From Seohaeicola_A nanhaiensis (lineage in GTDB: Bacteria > Pseudomonadota > Alphaproteobacteria > Rhodobacterales > Rhodobacteraceae), in the NCBI RefSeq assembly GCF_042654245.1, contig NZ_JBHSGI010000024.1, positions 674,494 through 738,493 of the forward strand: DNA of 64,000 nt. The letters run 5' to 3'. Below the pieces are notes generated by a model. That model did no database searches. It was not told the DNA's origin and was given only the letters and a program-made list of their open reading frames with translations. Positions 9,813-17,879 of the stretch are shown here, one piece after another (within the stretch, counting starts at the first letter, position 1; every line of letters begins with the position of its first letter). The position numbers and the translations under genes are program-made.

Positions 9813-9833
9813 GACCGCTCTGGCATAGCGGTC
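9813..9833 (-). terminator. Stem-loop after the TRAP permease gene
   Basis: GACCGCT at 9813-9819 pairs with AGCGGTC at 9827-9833, 7-nt loop, beginning about 24 nt after the dctM stop on the minus strand. A TTTT run occurs only 17 nt further on, so termination is uncertain. The rest of the 153-nt gap contains an AT-rich segment (9743-9800) that probably carries the promoter of the ThDP gene. Confidence 0.4.
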
Positions 9834-9856
9834 GGCAGGACGTCAGGCGGGGAGGG

Positions 9857-11161
9857 TCAGATCTGTGCGGGCAGCCAGAGCGCGATCTGGGGGAAGATCG
9901 ACAGGAGCAGCCCACCGAGCAGCATCAGTGCGAAGAAGGGCAGCGTGGCGAGCGCGATCTGGCCGATGGGCACGCCGGTGATCGAGCGCAGGACGAAGAG
10001 GTTGAAACCGATGGGCGGGGTGACGAGGCCGATCTCGACCATCAGCACGAGGTAGACGCCGATCCAGATCGGATCGAACCCGGCGGTGGTGAGCAGCGGC
10101 AGCACGATGGGCACGGTCATCAGCACCATCGAGATGCCGTCGAGCACGGTGCCGAGCATGACGTAGATCAGGGTGAGCAGCAGCAGCAGCATCATCGGGC
10201 TGAGGTTCAGCGCGACGATGGCCTCGGACAGCATCTGGGGCAGGTGCAGGAAGCCGATGGCGGTGGCAAGCACCGCGGCGGCGGCGAGCGCGCTGCCGAT
10301 CATCGCGGTGGTGAGCACGGCGTTCATGCCGGTGCGATAGAGGTCGGCCAGCGTGATGCCGCCGCTGAAGCGGGCGATGACGATGGCGCCGAAGACGCCG
10401 ACGGCAGCGGATTCGGAGGGGGTGGCGAAACCGCCGTAGATGCTGCCCATGAGGAAGGCGATCAGCAGCAGCACCGGAGCCATGCCAAGGAGGCCGGCAA
10501 AGCGCTGGCGCCAGGAATAGGCGTCCTGCTGGGCCGGGGCGAGCGCCGGGTTAATTAGGCTGCGCACGAAGATGTAGCCGGAATAGAGCAGGCCGAGCAT
10601 GAGGCCGGGGAAGATGCCCGCGGCGAATAGCTTGGCGACCGAAACCTCGGCCACGATGCCGTAGATGATCAGGGTGATCGAGGGAGGGATCATGATGCCG
10701 ATGGTGCCGGCGACGGTGATCGAGCCATAGACCAGCGAGGGGTCGTATCTGCGGCCGATCAGTTCGGAGGTGGCGACCCTGCCGATGGTGGCGGTGGCGG
10801 CGACGCTGGAGCCGGACATGCCGGAAAAGATCACGGCGCCGCCGACGTTGGCGTGCAGCAGGCCGCCGGGCAGGCGGCGGACCCAGGGCGCGAGCCCGCT
10901 GAACAGCTTGGCGGCGAGGTTGGTGCCGCTGATGATCTCGCCCATCCAGATGAACAGCGGCACGGCGGCCAGTTCAAAGCTGAAGACGCTTTTCAGGATG
11001 ACCGGGGTGAGGATCGAGCCGATGCGCGGCACCGGAAACCCGAGCAGGACGAGGAAGGCGAAGAGCGCTGTCAGCAGCAGGCCGACGAAGATCCAGAGGC
11101 CGGCGCCAAGGGAGCAGATCACGACAGCGAGCAGGACGAGGGAGAGGGTGACGGGATCCAT
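9857..11161 (-). CDS. dctM: TRAP transporter large permease (DctM)
   Basis: A 434-residue integral membrane protein of the TRAP DctM family, the secondary-transport subunit that couples solute uptake to the sodium gradient. It shows about twelve hydrophobic helices and the family segments VFSGMSGSSVAATATIG, GTIGIMIPPSI, GGFATPSESAAVGVFGA and VTPPIGFNLFV. It lies 37 nt downstream of the small permease gene and after the binding protein, giving the standard P-Q-M order. Confidence 0.95.
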   Translation of the reverse strand: MDPVTLSLVLLAVVICSLGAGLWIFVGLLLTALFAFLVLLGFPVPRIGSILTPVILKSVFSFELAAVPLFIWMGEIISGTNLAAKLFSGLAPWVRRLPGGLLHANVGGAVIFSGMSGSSVAATATIGRVATSELIGRRYDPSLVYGSITVAGTIGIMIPPSITLIIYGIVAEVSVAKLFAAGIFPGLMLGLLYSGYIFVRSLINPALAPAQQDAYSWRQRFAGLLGMAPVLLLIAFLMGSIYGGFATPSESAAVGVFGAIVIARFSGGITLADLYRTGMNAVLTTAMIGSALAAAAVLATAIGFLHLPQMLSEAIVALNLSPMMLLLLLTLIYVMLGTVLDGISMVLMTVPIVLPLLTTAGFDPIWIGVYLVLMVEIGLVTPPIGFNLFVLRSITGVPIGQIALATLPFFALMLLGGLLLSIFPQIALWLPAQI

Positions 11162-11198
11162 CAGGCGCAGTCCCGGTGCATGGCTTGAACCGGGGTCG

Positions 11199-11723
11199 TC
11201 ATTCGATGCTCTCGGCCTCCTTGATGAGCGGCCGTCCGATCAGGAGGCCGAGGGAATAGAAGAAGACCTGGAGCAGGAAGACCAGCATTCCGGTCAGCAC
11301 CACGGCGTTCGGGATCCAGATCGGAGTGGCGGCCAGAGTGGTGCTGATGGTGCCGCGCGAGAAGTCGCGGCCGACGCGGATGGACATGTAGTAGACGACG
11401 AAGGCCATGACCACGAAGGCGACGAGGCAGGTCAGCACCTCCATCACCCGGCGGGGGCCGGGGCCAAGGCGGCCGAGCACGATGTCGACGCGCACCAGCG
11501 ATCCGGTTCTGACGGCGTGGCCGAGGCCGAGGAAGACCATCGTGCCGAGACCGTAGCCGACGTATTCCTCGGTGATGTTGGTGGAGGTTGCGAAGAAGGA
11601 CCTGAGCACGATCTCGGTCAGGATGAGCAGCGTGGTGCAGGCCAGCACGACCACGGCGAACTGGGCCGCGACACGCGCGACCCAGGCCGATATCCGGTCA
11701 AGACGGTCGTAGAGGGTGTGCAT
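11199..11723 (-). CDS. dctQ: TRAP transporter small permease (DctQ)
   Basis: A 174-residue four-helix membrane protein of the DctQ family, partner of the large permease. Hydrophobic segments lie at about 14-38, 50-75, 90-115 and 130-155, and the typical TEEYVGYGLGTMVFLGLGHAV region is present. It begins 25 nt after the binding-protein gene ends. Confidence 0.92.
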   Translation of the reverse strand: MHTLYDRLDRISAWVARVAAQFAVVVLACTTLLILTEIVLRSFFATSTNITEEYVGYGLGTMVFLGLGHAVRTGSLVRVDIVLGRLGPGPRRVMEVLTCLVAFVVMAFVVYYMSIRVGRDFSRGTISTTLAATPIWIPNAVVLTGMLVFLLQVFFYSLGLLIGRPLIKEAESIE

Positions 11724-11747
11724 CCGCTGTCCCGACCCAGAGGCGGT

Positions 11748-12752
11748 CTATTTTCCGCGGGCGGCGAGATAGGCGTCCAGGACGGCGGCCTTGTCGCCGA
11801 CCTTGCTGCGCCAGTCTTCGATCAGGGGCGCCGCGACCTCGACCAGCTTGGAGCGCAGGTCGGGGTTGGGCGAGGTGATGACGTTGACCTTCTTGGCCTT
11901 CATCGCCTCGTAGTTGCCTTCGACCTGGGTGGCGAGGCGGGCGAAGGTGCGGTCGGTGGTTTCGGCGCCGGCTTCGAGAACGGCCTTCTGAAGGTTCTCG
12001 GGGAGGGCGTCCCAAACGTCCTTGTTGATCGCGATCACCGAGATCGGCACCGCCCAGTTGATTTCGGTGAAGTTGGGCAGATAGTCGTTGATGCCGCTGT
12101 TGATGCCGAGGTCGGCCGACGTCACCACGGCGTCGATGGCGCCGGTGCTGAGCGCGGGCATCACGTCGCCCCAGTTCATGTTCACCGCAGCCGCGCCGGC
12201 GCCGGTGAAGGTGTTCAGGCTGTTGAGGTCGAAGGCGCGGATCTTGAGGCCCTGGAGGTCGGCGAGGCTCTCGACCGGCTCGCGGCTCCAGATGCCGCTG
12301 GGCGGGAACAGGCCGGCGCTGACGAGCACCTGGTTGTAGCCTTCCATCGTCTTGCCGAGCTCGTCCTTGTAGGCGTCGTAGAGCGCGCGCACGTCGTCCA
12401 CGTTCTCGACCAGGAAGGGCTGGGAGGAGAGCAGGAAGTAGGGGTCATACCCGCCGTAGTAGGACAGGGCGTGGCGCGCGAGGGGCACGCCGCCGTCCTG
12501 CACCGCTTCGAGGTGGTCGACGCCCTTGTAGCCGAGCGAGCCGTCGAAGTGGTGGACGATCCGGATTTCGCCATTGGTCTTTTCGGCGACGAGTTCGGCG
12601 AAGACCACGTCGGCAACGCCGTCCGACGAGTTGCGGCCGAAGGCATTGGGCATGTCCCACACGATTTCCGCGGCGGCGCCGGTCGCCAGGGTGCAGGCGC
12701 CGATTGCGGCCCCGACCATCAGGGCGTCTCGAATTCTGAAGAAGGCTTGCAT
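11748..12752 (-). CDS. dctP: TRAP transporter substrate-binding protein (DctP)
   Basis: A 334-residue periplasmic solute receptor of the DctP fold. A Sec signal peptide covers about residues 1-27 (ending ATGAAAE). The family helix and hinge region is seen around LADLQGLKIRAFDLNSLNTF, and the arginine of KIR commonly binds a carboxylate, so the ligand is probably an organic acid. The open frame continues upstream, but the ATG at 12752 starts the signal peptide directly. First gene of the TRAP operon, divergent from the hydantoinase genes, with a promoter and operator candidate in the shared intergenic region. Confidence 0.93.
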   Translation of the reverse strand: MQAFFRIRDALMVGAAIGACTLATGAAAEIVWDMPNAFGRNSSDGVADVVFAELVAEKTNGEIRIVHHFDGSLGYKGVDHLEAVQDGGVPLARHALSYYGGYDPYFLLSSQPFLVENVDDVRALYDAYKDELGKTMEGYNQVLVSAGLFPPSGIWSREPVESLADLQGLKIRAFDLNSLNTFTGAGAAAVNMNWGDVMPALSTGAIDAVVTSADLGINSGINDYLPNFTEINWAVPISVIAINKDVWDALPENLQKAVLEAGAETTDRTFARLATQVEGNYEAMKAKKVNVITSPNPDLRSKLVEVAAPLIEDWRSKVGDKAAVLDAYLAARGK

Positions 12753-12810
12753 GTGGAATTCCCTAATCGTTGTTTTGGCGGTGGCGCGACAATACAGGCG
12801 GGGCCTGTGA

Positions 12811-12839
12811 TGCATACATATGCGTATGGAGTTGTCCAA
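12811..12839 (-). promoter_or_regulatory. Putative sigma-70 promoter of the dctPQM operon
   Basis: On the minus strand TTGGAC (12839-12834), a 17-nt spacer and TATGCA (12816-12811) form a near-consensus promoter about 60 nt upstream of the dctP ATG. The inverted repeat at 12813-12828 covers its -10 box and spacer. Confidence 0.5.
12813..12828. promoter_or_regulatory. Putative operator CATAC-N6-GTATG
   Basis: Inverted repeat CATAC (12813-12817) and GTATG (12824-12828) with a 6-nt AT-rich centre, overlapping the dctP promoter in the divergent region. The TetR-family regulator at the end of the hydantoinase operon or the IclR regulator could bind here; which one is not decidable from sequence. 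Confidence 0.45.
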
Positions 12840-12896
12840 ATTTGAACCAATCCGTCAAGCATGGGTTCTGTGTCAGCGCGAGAAATTCAAAGGACA

Positions 12897-12926
12897 TTGA
12901 CCATATTCGGGGCGGATGCGTAGACT
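12897..12926 (+). promoter_or_regulatory. Putative promoter of the hydantoinase operon
   Basis: TTGACC at 12897-12902, an 18-nt spacer and TAGACT at 12921-12926, about 33 nt upstream of the preferred hyuA ATG. Confidence 0.4.
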
Positions 12927-12958
12927 TGCCCAAATGTTAACAGACATGAGTGTATGGA

Positions 12959-15055
12959 ATGCTGCGACTTGGGGTCGATATCGGCGGGACCTTCACCGAT
13001 TTCGCGATGGCGGATCAGGGGCGCAGGTGGACGGCGCTGCACAAGCGGCTGACGACTCCGGAGGATCCGGCGCGGGCGGTGATCGAGGGCGTTCAGGCGA
13101 TCTGTGCCGAGAATGACATCGCCATCGGTGACATCGGCGAGATCGTGCATGGCACCACGCTGATCACCAATGCGCTGATCGAGCGGCGGGGCGAGCCGAC
13201 CGGGATGCTGGTCACCGAGGGGTTCCGCGATACCTTCGACCTGGGGCAGGAAGCGCGGTTCGATCTTTACGACCTGCGGCTGACCTTCGCCAAACCCATC
13301 GTGCCGCGCACCGCGCGGGCGGCGGTGGCCGAGCGGATCAGCCATCAGGGAGAGATCCTGGAGGCGATGGACGAGGACGCGCTGCGTGCGTCGATCCGCG
13401 ATCTGGTCGAGGGGCAGGGGATCAGCGCGCTGGCGGTCTGTTTCATCCACTCGTATCGCAATCCGGTGCATGAACAGCGCGCGGCCGAGATCGCGCGCGA
13501 AATGTATCCAGGGCTCTATGTCTCGGCCTCGTCGGATGTCTTCGCCTATCCGCGCGAATACGAGCGGTGGACCACGACCTGCGCCAATGCCTATGCGCTG
13601 CCGATGGTGGACCGCTATCTGCGGCGGCTGGAAGAGGGGCTGGCGGAGATCGGGTTTGGCGGCACCCTGTCGATCATCGCCTCGGGCGGCGGGCTGATGA
13701 CGCCGGCGATGGCGCGGCGCTATCCGGTGCGGCTGCTGGAGTCGGGGCCGGCGGCGGGGGTGCTGATGGCGGCGCGGATCGGCGAGGATCTGGGGATCGG
13801 CAGCCTGATCGCCTTCGATCTGGGCGGCACCACGGCGAAGGGCGCGCTGGTGCGCGCGGGCGAGCCGAGCAAGAAGTACACCTTCGAGGCGGCCCATGCC
13901 TACAAGCACAAGTCGGGCAGCGGGCTGCAGTTACAGATCCCGGTGATCGACATGGCCGAGATCGGGTCGGGCGGCGGGAGCATCGTCTCGGTCGACAGCC
14001 TGGGGCTGATCCGGGTCGGGCCGCGCAGCGCGAGTTCGGTGCCGGGACCGGCCTGTTACGGGCTGGGCGGCGAGGATGCGACACTGACGGATGCGAACCT
14101 GATGCTGGGCTATCTGGACGCGGACTTCTTCCTGGGCGGCAAGATGCGCCTGGCGCCGGAGGCGGCGGGCGGGGCCATCACGCAGCGGGTCGCGGCGCCG
14201 CTGGAGATGGAGCTGATGCGCGCGGCCTGGGGCATTCACGACATCGCCAACGAGGATATCAGCCGGGCGTTCCGGATGCATGCGACCGAGCGCGGCTTCG
14301 ACTATCGCCGGTCGAGCATGGTGGCCTCGGGCGGGGGCGGGCCGATCCATGCGGCGCGGATCGCGCGCAAGCTGCGGGTGCCGCGGGTGATCTATCCGGC
14401 GGGGGCCGGGGTGATGTCGGCCTTCGGGATGCTGGTCGGGGCGCGGTCCTTCGAGGTGGTGCGTGCGCATGCGCAGCGGCTGGAGACGCTGGACGCCGAT
14501 GCGCTGGGCGCGCTGCTGGCAGAGGTGCGGGCCGAGGTGTCGCAGCATCTGACCGACTCGGGTCTGGACCCGGCCGAGATCGCGACGGACGTGCGGCTGG
14601 ACATGCGCTATCGCGGGCAGGGCTATGACGTCGAGGTGCGGCTGCCGCAGGGGCTGGAGGCGGCAGAGATCCTGGCGCAGCTGCCGGCGCTGTTCACGGC
14701 GGCCTATGAGGATGTCTTCCACAGCACGCTGGACCAGCCGCTTGAGATCACCGGGCTGAAGGTCGAGGCGCGGGCGCCCAAGCCGGACTTCATGCCGCTG
14801 CTGCCGGCGGGGAGCGGCGCGGAGGGTGCGGCGCTGAAGGGCCGGCGGCGGGCCTATTTCCCGCTGGCGGGCGGGGTGATCGACTGCCCGGTCTACGACC
14901 GCTACCGGCTGGCGCCGGGGCAGACCGTCACCGGGCCCTGCCTGGTGGAGGAACGCGAGAGCACCTGCCTGCTGGACTTCGGCGACAGGGGAATCATCGA
15001 CAGGCACGGCAATCTTGTGGCCGAGATCGGTGTCACCACGGGAGAGGCGGCGTGA
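12959..15055 (+). CDS. hyuA: Hydantoinase A / 5-oxoprolinase-family subunit
   Basis: A protein of about 699 residues of the HyuA family (N-methylhydantoinase/5-oxoprolinase alpha). These are ATP-dependent ring-opening amidohydrolases of the actin/HSP70-like fold. The N-terminal phosphate-binding motif LGVDIGGTFTDF starts at residue 3, and the second nucleotide-binding motif AFDLGGTTAKGAL is near residue 285. The carboxy-terminal region carries the VASGGGGPIHAARIAR segment. ATG 12959 puts the first strand at the usual distance; an in-frame GTG at 12950 is possible. The stop overlaps the hyuB start, so the two subunits are translationally coupled. The true substrate (hydantoin, 5-oxoproline, acetone or other) is open. 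Confidence 0.93.
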   Translation: MLRLGVDIGGTFTDFAMADQGRRWTALHKRLTTPEDPARAVIEGVQAICAENDIAIGDIGEIVHGTTLITNALIERRGEPTGMLVTEGFRDTFDLGQEARFDLYDLRLTFAKPIVPRTARAAVAERISHQGEILEAMDEDALRASIRDLVEGQGISALAVCFIHSYRNPVHEQRAAEIAREMYPGLYVSASSDVFAYPREYERWTTTCANAYALPMVDRYLRRLEEGLAEIGFGGTLSIIASGGGLMTPAMARRYPVRLLESGPAAGVLMAARIGEDLGIGSLIAFDLGGTTAKGALVRAGEPSKKYTFEAAHAYKHKSGSGLQLQIPVIDMAEIGSGGGSIVSVDSLGLIRVGPRSASSVPGPACYGLGGEDATLTDANLMLGYLDADFFLGGKMRLAPEAAGGAITQRVAAPLEMELMRAAWGIHDIANEDISRAFRMHATERGFDYRRSSMVASGGGGPIHAARIARKLRVPRVIYPAGAGVMSAFGMLVGARSFEVVRAHAQRLETLDADALGALLAEVRAEVSQHLTDSGLDPAEIATDVRLDMRYRGQGYDVEVRLPQGLEAAEILAQLPALFTAAYEDVFHSTLDQPLEITGLKVEARAPKPDFMPLLPAGSGAEGAALKGRRRAYFPLAGGVIDCPVYDRYRLAPGQTVTGPCLVEERESTCLLDFGDRGIIDRHGNLVAEIGVTTGEAA

Positions 15056-16701
15056 TGGAGATGCGCGACACCATAGATGCGGTCGATCTGTCGATCATGT
15101 GGGACCGGCTGATCTCGATCACCGACGAGGGGGCGGCGGCGCTGGTGCGCTGTTCCTTCTCGACGCTGGTGCGGGATGGCTTTGACCTGACGGTGCTGAT
15201 CTTCGACGCGCGCGGCCGGATGATCGCGCAGAGCGCGAAGTGCATCCCGGTGTTCATCGGCACGGCGCCGGTGACGCTGGCGCATATGCTGAAGAAGTTC
15301 CCGCCCGAGAGCCTTTTGCCCGGCGACGTGGTCGTGTCGAACGACCCGACCATCGGCACGGGGCACATGTTCGATATTGCTGTGATGCGGCCGATCTACC
15401 GGGACGGGGCCATCGCGGGCTATGCCATGAGCATCACCCACCTGCCGGATATCGGGGGAATGGGGTTCTCGGTCTCGGCGACGGAGATTTACCACGAGGG
15501 GCTGCGCCTGCCGATCTGGAAGCTGGTGTCGGCGGGGAAGGTGGACGAGAACCTGGTCGAACTGATCCGGATGAACGTGCGGGTGCCCGAGCAGGTGATC
15601 GGCGACATCTTCGCCAATGTCTCCTGCACCGAGATCGTGACGCGGCAGGTGATCGACTTCATGGAGGAATACGCGCTGGACAGCCTGCAGCCGCTGGCCG
15701 ACGCGATCCTGCGCAATTCGGACGAGGCGGTGCGGCAGGCGCTGCGCGAGATGCCGGACGGGGTGTATCGCAGCAGCCTCGACGTCGAGGCGCTGGACGA
15801 GGTGCGGACCCTGCATTGCGCGATCACCAAGGCGGGCGATACGCTGGAGGTGGATTTCGCAGGCACCGGACCCTGCGTGCGGGCCGGCATCAACGTGCCG
15901 TTTCCCTATACGCGGGCGATGGTGCTTTATGCGGTCAAATGCCTGACCACGCCGGGGATTCCGAACAACGAGGGCGCGATGCAGGCGATCACGGTGCGTG
16001 CGCCGGTCGGCTCGATCCTGAACGCGATCCCGCCGGCGGCCTCGGCCGGGCGGCACACCATCGGGCATTTCATCTTTCCGCTGATCCTGAACACCCTGTC
16101 CGACGTGGTGCCGGGGCGGGTCAGCGCGGGAGCCGGGCTGATCGACATCCTGACCTTTCAGGGCCAGCATCCTGACGGCGCGGGCCTGTCGGCGACCTAT
16201 GCCTGCTCGGGCGGGTTCGGCGGCGGGCAGGGGCTGGACGGGCATCCGGCGCTGCCCGGGTCGACCAACATGGGGCGCACCCCGGTCGAGACTTTCGAGG
16301 TGGTCAGCGGGCTGACCATCCTGTGCAAGGATCTGTGGCCCGACTCGGGCGGGGCGGGCGAATTCGCGGGGGGCGCCGGGCAGAGGGTGGTGATGCGCAA
16401 CGACAGCGGGAATGACATGCGGGTGTTCTCGATGGCGAATCGGACGCTGTTCGCGGCCAACGGGCTGTTCGGCGGTTCCGAGGGCGCGCCGCGCGAGCAC
16501 TGGATCGACGGGCGCAAGTTGAGCGGGCAGGGGATGAATGTGCTGCCGCCGGGCGGGACGCTGACGCTGAACGAAGCGGGCGGCGGCGGCTTTGGTCCGG
16601 CAAGCCGGCGCGAGCGGGCGCGGATCGCCGAGGATATCGCACGGGGGTTCCTGACGGAGGCGGCCGCGCGGGAGAGATACGGCTATGAGCCAGCAGACTG
16701 A
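15055..16701 (+). CDS. hyuB: Hydantoinase B-family subunit
   Basis: A 548-residue HyuB-family protein, the partner subunit of HyuA. Characteristic blocks are RDGFDLTVLIFDARGRMIAQ near residue 40, VSNDPTIGTGHMFDIAVM near 95, the PFPYTRAMVLYAVKCLTTPGIPNNEG region and a C-terminal GGGFGPASRRE segment. The ATG at 15055 shares its A with the hyuA TGA (TGATG). Both subunits are needed for activity in characterised relatives. Confidence 0.93.
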   Translation: MEMRDTIDAVDLSIMWDRLISITDEGAAALVRCSFSTLVRDGFDLTVLIFDARGRMIAQSAKCIPVFIGTAPVTLAHMLKKFPPESLLPGDVVVSNDPTIGTGHMFDIAVMRPIYRDGAIAGYAMSITHLPDIGGMGFSVSATEIYHEGLRLPIWKLVSAGKVDENLVELIRMNVRVPEQVIGDIFANVSCTEIVTRQVIDFMEEYALDSLQPLADAILRNSDEAVRQALREMPDGVYRSSLDVEALDEVRTLHCAITKAGDTLEVDFAGTGPCVRAGINVPFPYTRAMVLYAVKCLTTPGIPNNEGAMQAITVRAPVGSILNAIPPAASAGRHTIGHFIFPLILNTLSDVVPGRVSAGAGLIDILTFQGQHPDGAGLSATYACSGGFGGGQGLDGHPALPGSTNMGRTPVETFEVVSGLTILCKDLWPDSGGAGEFAGGAGQRVVMRNDSGNDMRVFSMANRTLFAANGLFGGSEGAPREHWIDGRKLSGQGMNVLPPGGTLTLNEAGGGGFGPASRRERARIAEDIARGFLTEAAARERYGYEPAD

Positions 16702-17308
16702 TGGGCAGGCCCTGCGCGGGCGGCGCACCAGCCTGACGCGGCAAGACTGGATCGCCGCCGCGCTGGAGGTGATGGCCGGGGCGGGCATCGCGGCGGTCAA
16801 GGTCGAGGCGCTGGCCACCGCGCTGGGCGCGACGCGGGGCAGTTTCTACTGGCATTTCGCGGATCATGCCGACCTGCAGGACGCGCTGATCCAGGAGTGG
16901 ACCGAGCGCAACGTCACCCCGTTCCGCGCCATCCCGCAGCAGGAGGAGGGCGGTCCGCGCGCGCAGCTGGCTCGCTATGCCATGGTCTGGCTGACCGAGC
17001 GGTTCGATCCCGGGCTGGATGCGGCCGTGCGCGAATGGGGGCGCAGCTCGGACGCGGTCGGGCAGATGGTGGCCGCAGTGGATGACGAGCGGATCGCCAT
17101 CCTGAACGACCTGTTCACGCGGATCGGCTATGAGGCGGAAGAGGCGCTCGTACGGGCGCGGATCTGGTATTATCATCAGGTCGGCTATTACTCGCTGCGG
17201 ATCGCGCAACCCCGCGCCGAGCGGCTGGCGCTGTTTCCGGTCTATTTCCGGCTGCTGGCGGGATTTCCGATGGCGCCGGATATCGACCTTGAGGCACCGG
17301 GCGGATGA
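16685..17308 (+). CDS. TetR/AcrR-family regulator
   Basis: A 207-residue TetR-type repressor. The N-terminal helix-turn-helix covers residues about 15-62 (LTRQDWIAAALEVMAGAGIAA, then LATALGATRGSFYWHFADHA). The C-terminal ligand-binding domain resembles those of regulators with the YYHQVGYYSL segment. Its start lies inside the last codons of hyuB (17-nt overlap), so it belongs to the hydantoinase operon and probably senses a pathway intermediate. A candidate site is the repeat at 12813-12828. Confidence 0.93.
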   Translation: MSQQTDGQALRGRRTSLTRQDWIAAALEVMAGAGIAAVKVEALATALGATRGSFYWHFADHADLQDALIQEWTERNVTPFRAIPQQEEGGPRAQLARYAMVWLTERFDPGLDAAVREWGRSSDAVGQMVAAVDDERIAILNDLFTRIGYEAEEALVRARIWYYHQVGYYSLRIAQPRAERLALFPVYFRLLAGFPMAPDIDLEAPGG

Positions 17309-17379
17309 CGGCGACAACCGTCCGGATTGGATCCAGATCAAGGCGCAGACGGGCGGAAGGGGGCAGTATCACCCGAGTC

Positions 17380-17406
17380 GCGCGGCGTCTGGCCGAGGCG
17401 CCGCGC
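17380..17406 (+). terminator. GC stem-loop between tetR and the phasin gene
   Basis: Perfect 8-bp arms GCGCGGCG (17380-17387) and CGCCGCGC (17399-17406) with an 11-nt loop, 72 nt after the regulator and 30 nt before the phasin ATG. No U tract. It could end the hydantoinase transcript or be part of the phasin leader. Confidence 0.4.
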
Positions 17407-17435
17407 AGGACGGAATCGGCCGGGGAGTTCGAGAT

Positions 17436-17774
17436 ATGAATGGAGACAAGACACAGAGCCTTGAAGGCAGCGCGGCGGCGGCGATGCTCGCGGCGTTTCC
17501 GAATGCGACGCGGGACTGGATGGAGATCATGGCCGAGAGCGCGCGGTTCCTGAGCGCGCGGCTGCGCGCCGACGTCGCGGCGCAGCAGGCGATGCTGGCC
17601 TGCAGGAGTCCGGCTGAGCTCTTTCAGGTACAGACCGAGTTCTGTTCGACAGCGCTGCAGGATTACGCGAACGAGGCCGCGCGGATCGGCCGGAAGATGA
17701 CGGAGACGGTCGAGGATACGCTGACCGATCTCAAGACCGGCCGGGCGCGCGGCTATGACGACGTGCCGCTCTAG
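17436..17774 (+). CDS. Phasin-family protein
   Basis: A 112-residue, fully helical amphipathic protein of the small phasin type: the WMEIMAESARFLSARLRADVAAQQAM stretch and a second helix around LFQVQTEFCSTALQDYANEAARIG. Phasins coat polyhydroxyalkanoate granules in the cytoplasm. The ATG at 17436 has GGGGAG upstream at good spacing; the open frame reaches further upstream but that part is shadow of the tetR gene. No PHA synthase gene is in the window. Confidence 0.82.
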   Translation: MNGDKTQSLEGSAAAAMLAAFPNATRDWMEIMAESARFLSARLRADVAAQQAMLACRSPAELFQVQTEFCSTALQDYANEAARIGRKMTETVEDTLTDLKTGRARGYDDVPL

Positions 17775-17815
17775 AAAGGTCCGGCCCGCGTGATCGCGAT
17801 CTTGCGCTGACCGGA

Positions 17816-17840
17816 GGAACGCCCGATGGTCGCCCGCGTT
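17816..17840 (+). promoter_or_regulatory. EcfG-type general stress promoter of cls
   Basis: GGAAC at 17816-17820, exactly 16 nt, then CGTT at 17837-17840. This is a perfect match to the alphaproteobacterial EcfG consensus (GGAAC-N16/17-CGTT) and gives a predicted transcript start about 30 nt upstream of the cls ATG. Confidence 0.6.
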
Positions 17841-17879
17841 ATAGTGCAGGCGGGGGATTGAAGCAGCTTGCCCATCGGG

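Noticed and set aside
17868..17879. TTG start for cardiolipin synthase four codons upstream
   Set aside because: Ribosome-site spacing is poor and the ATG at 17880 begins directly at the first membrane helix; kept only as an alternative.
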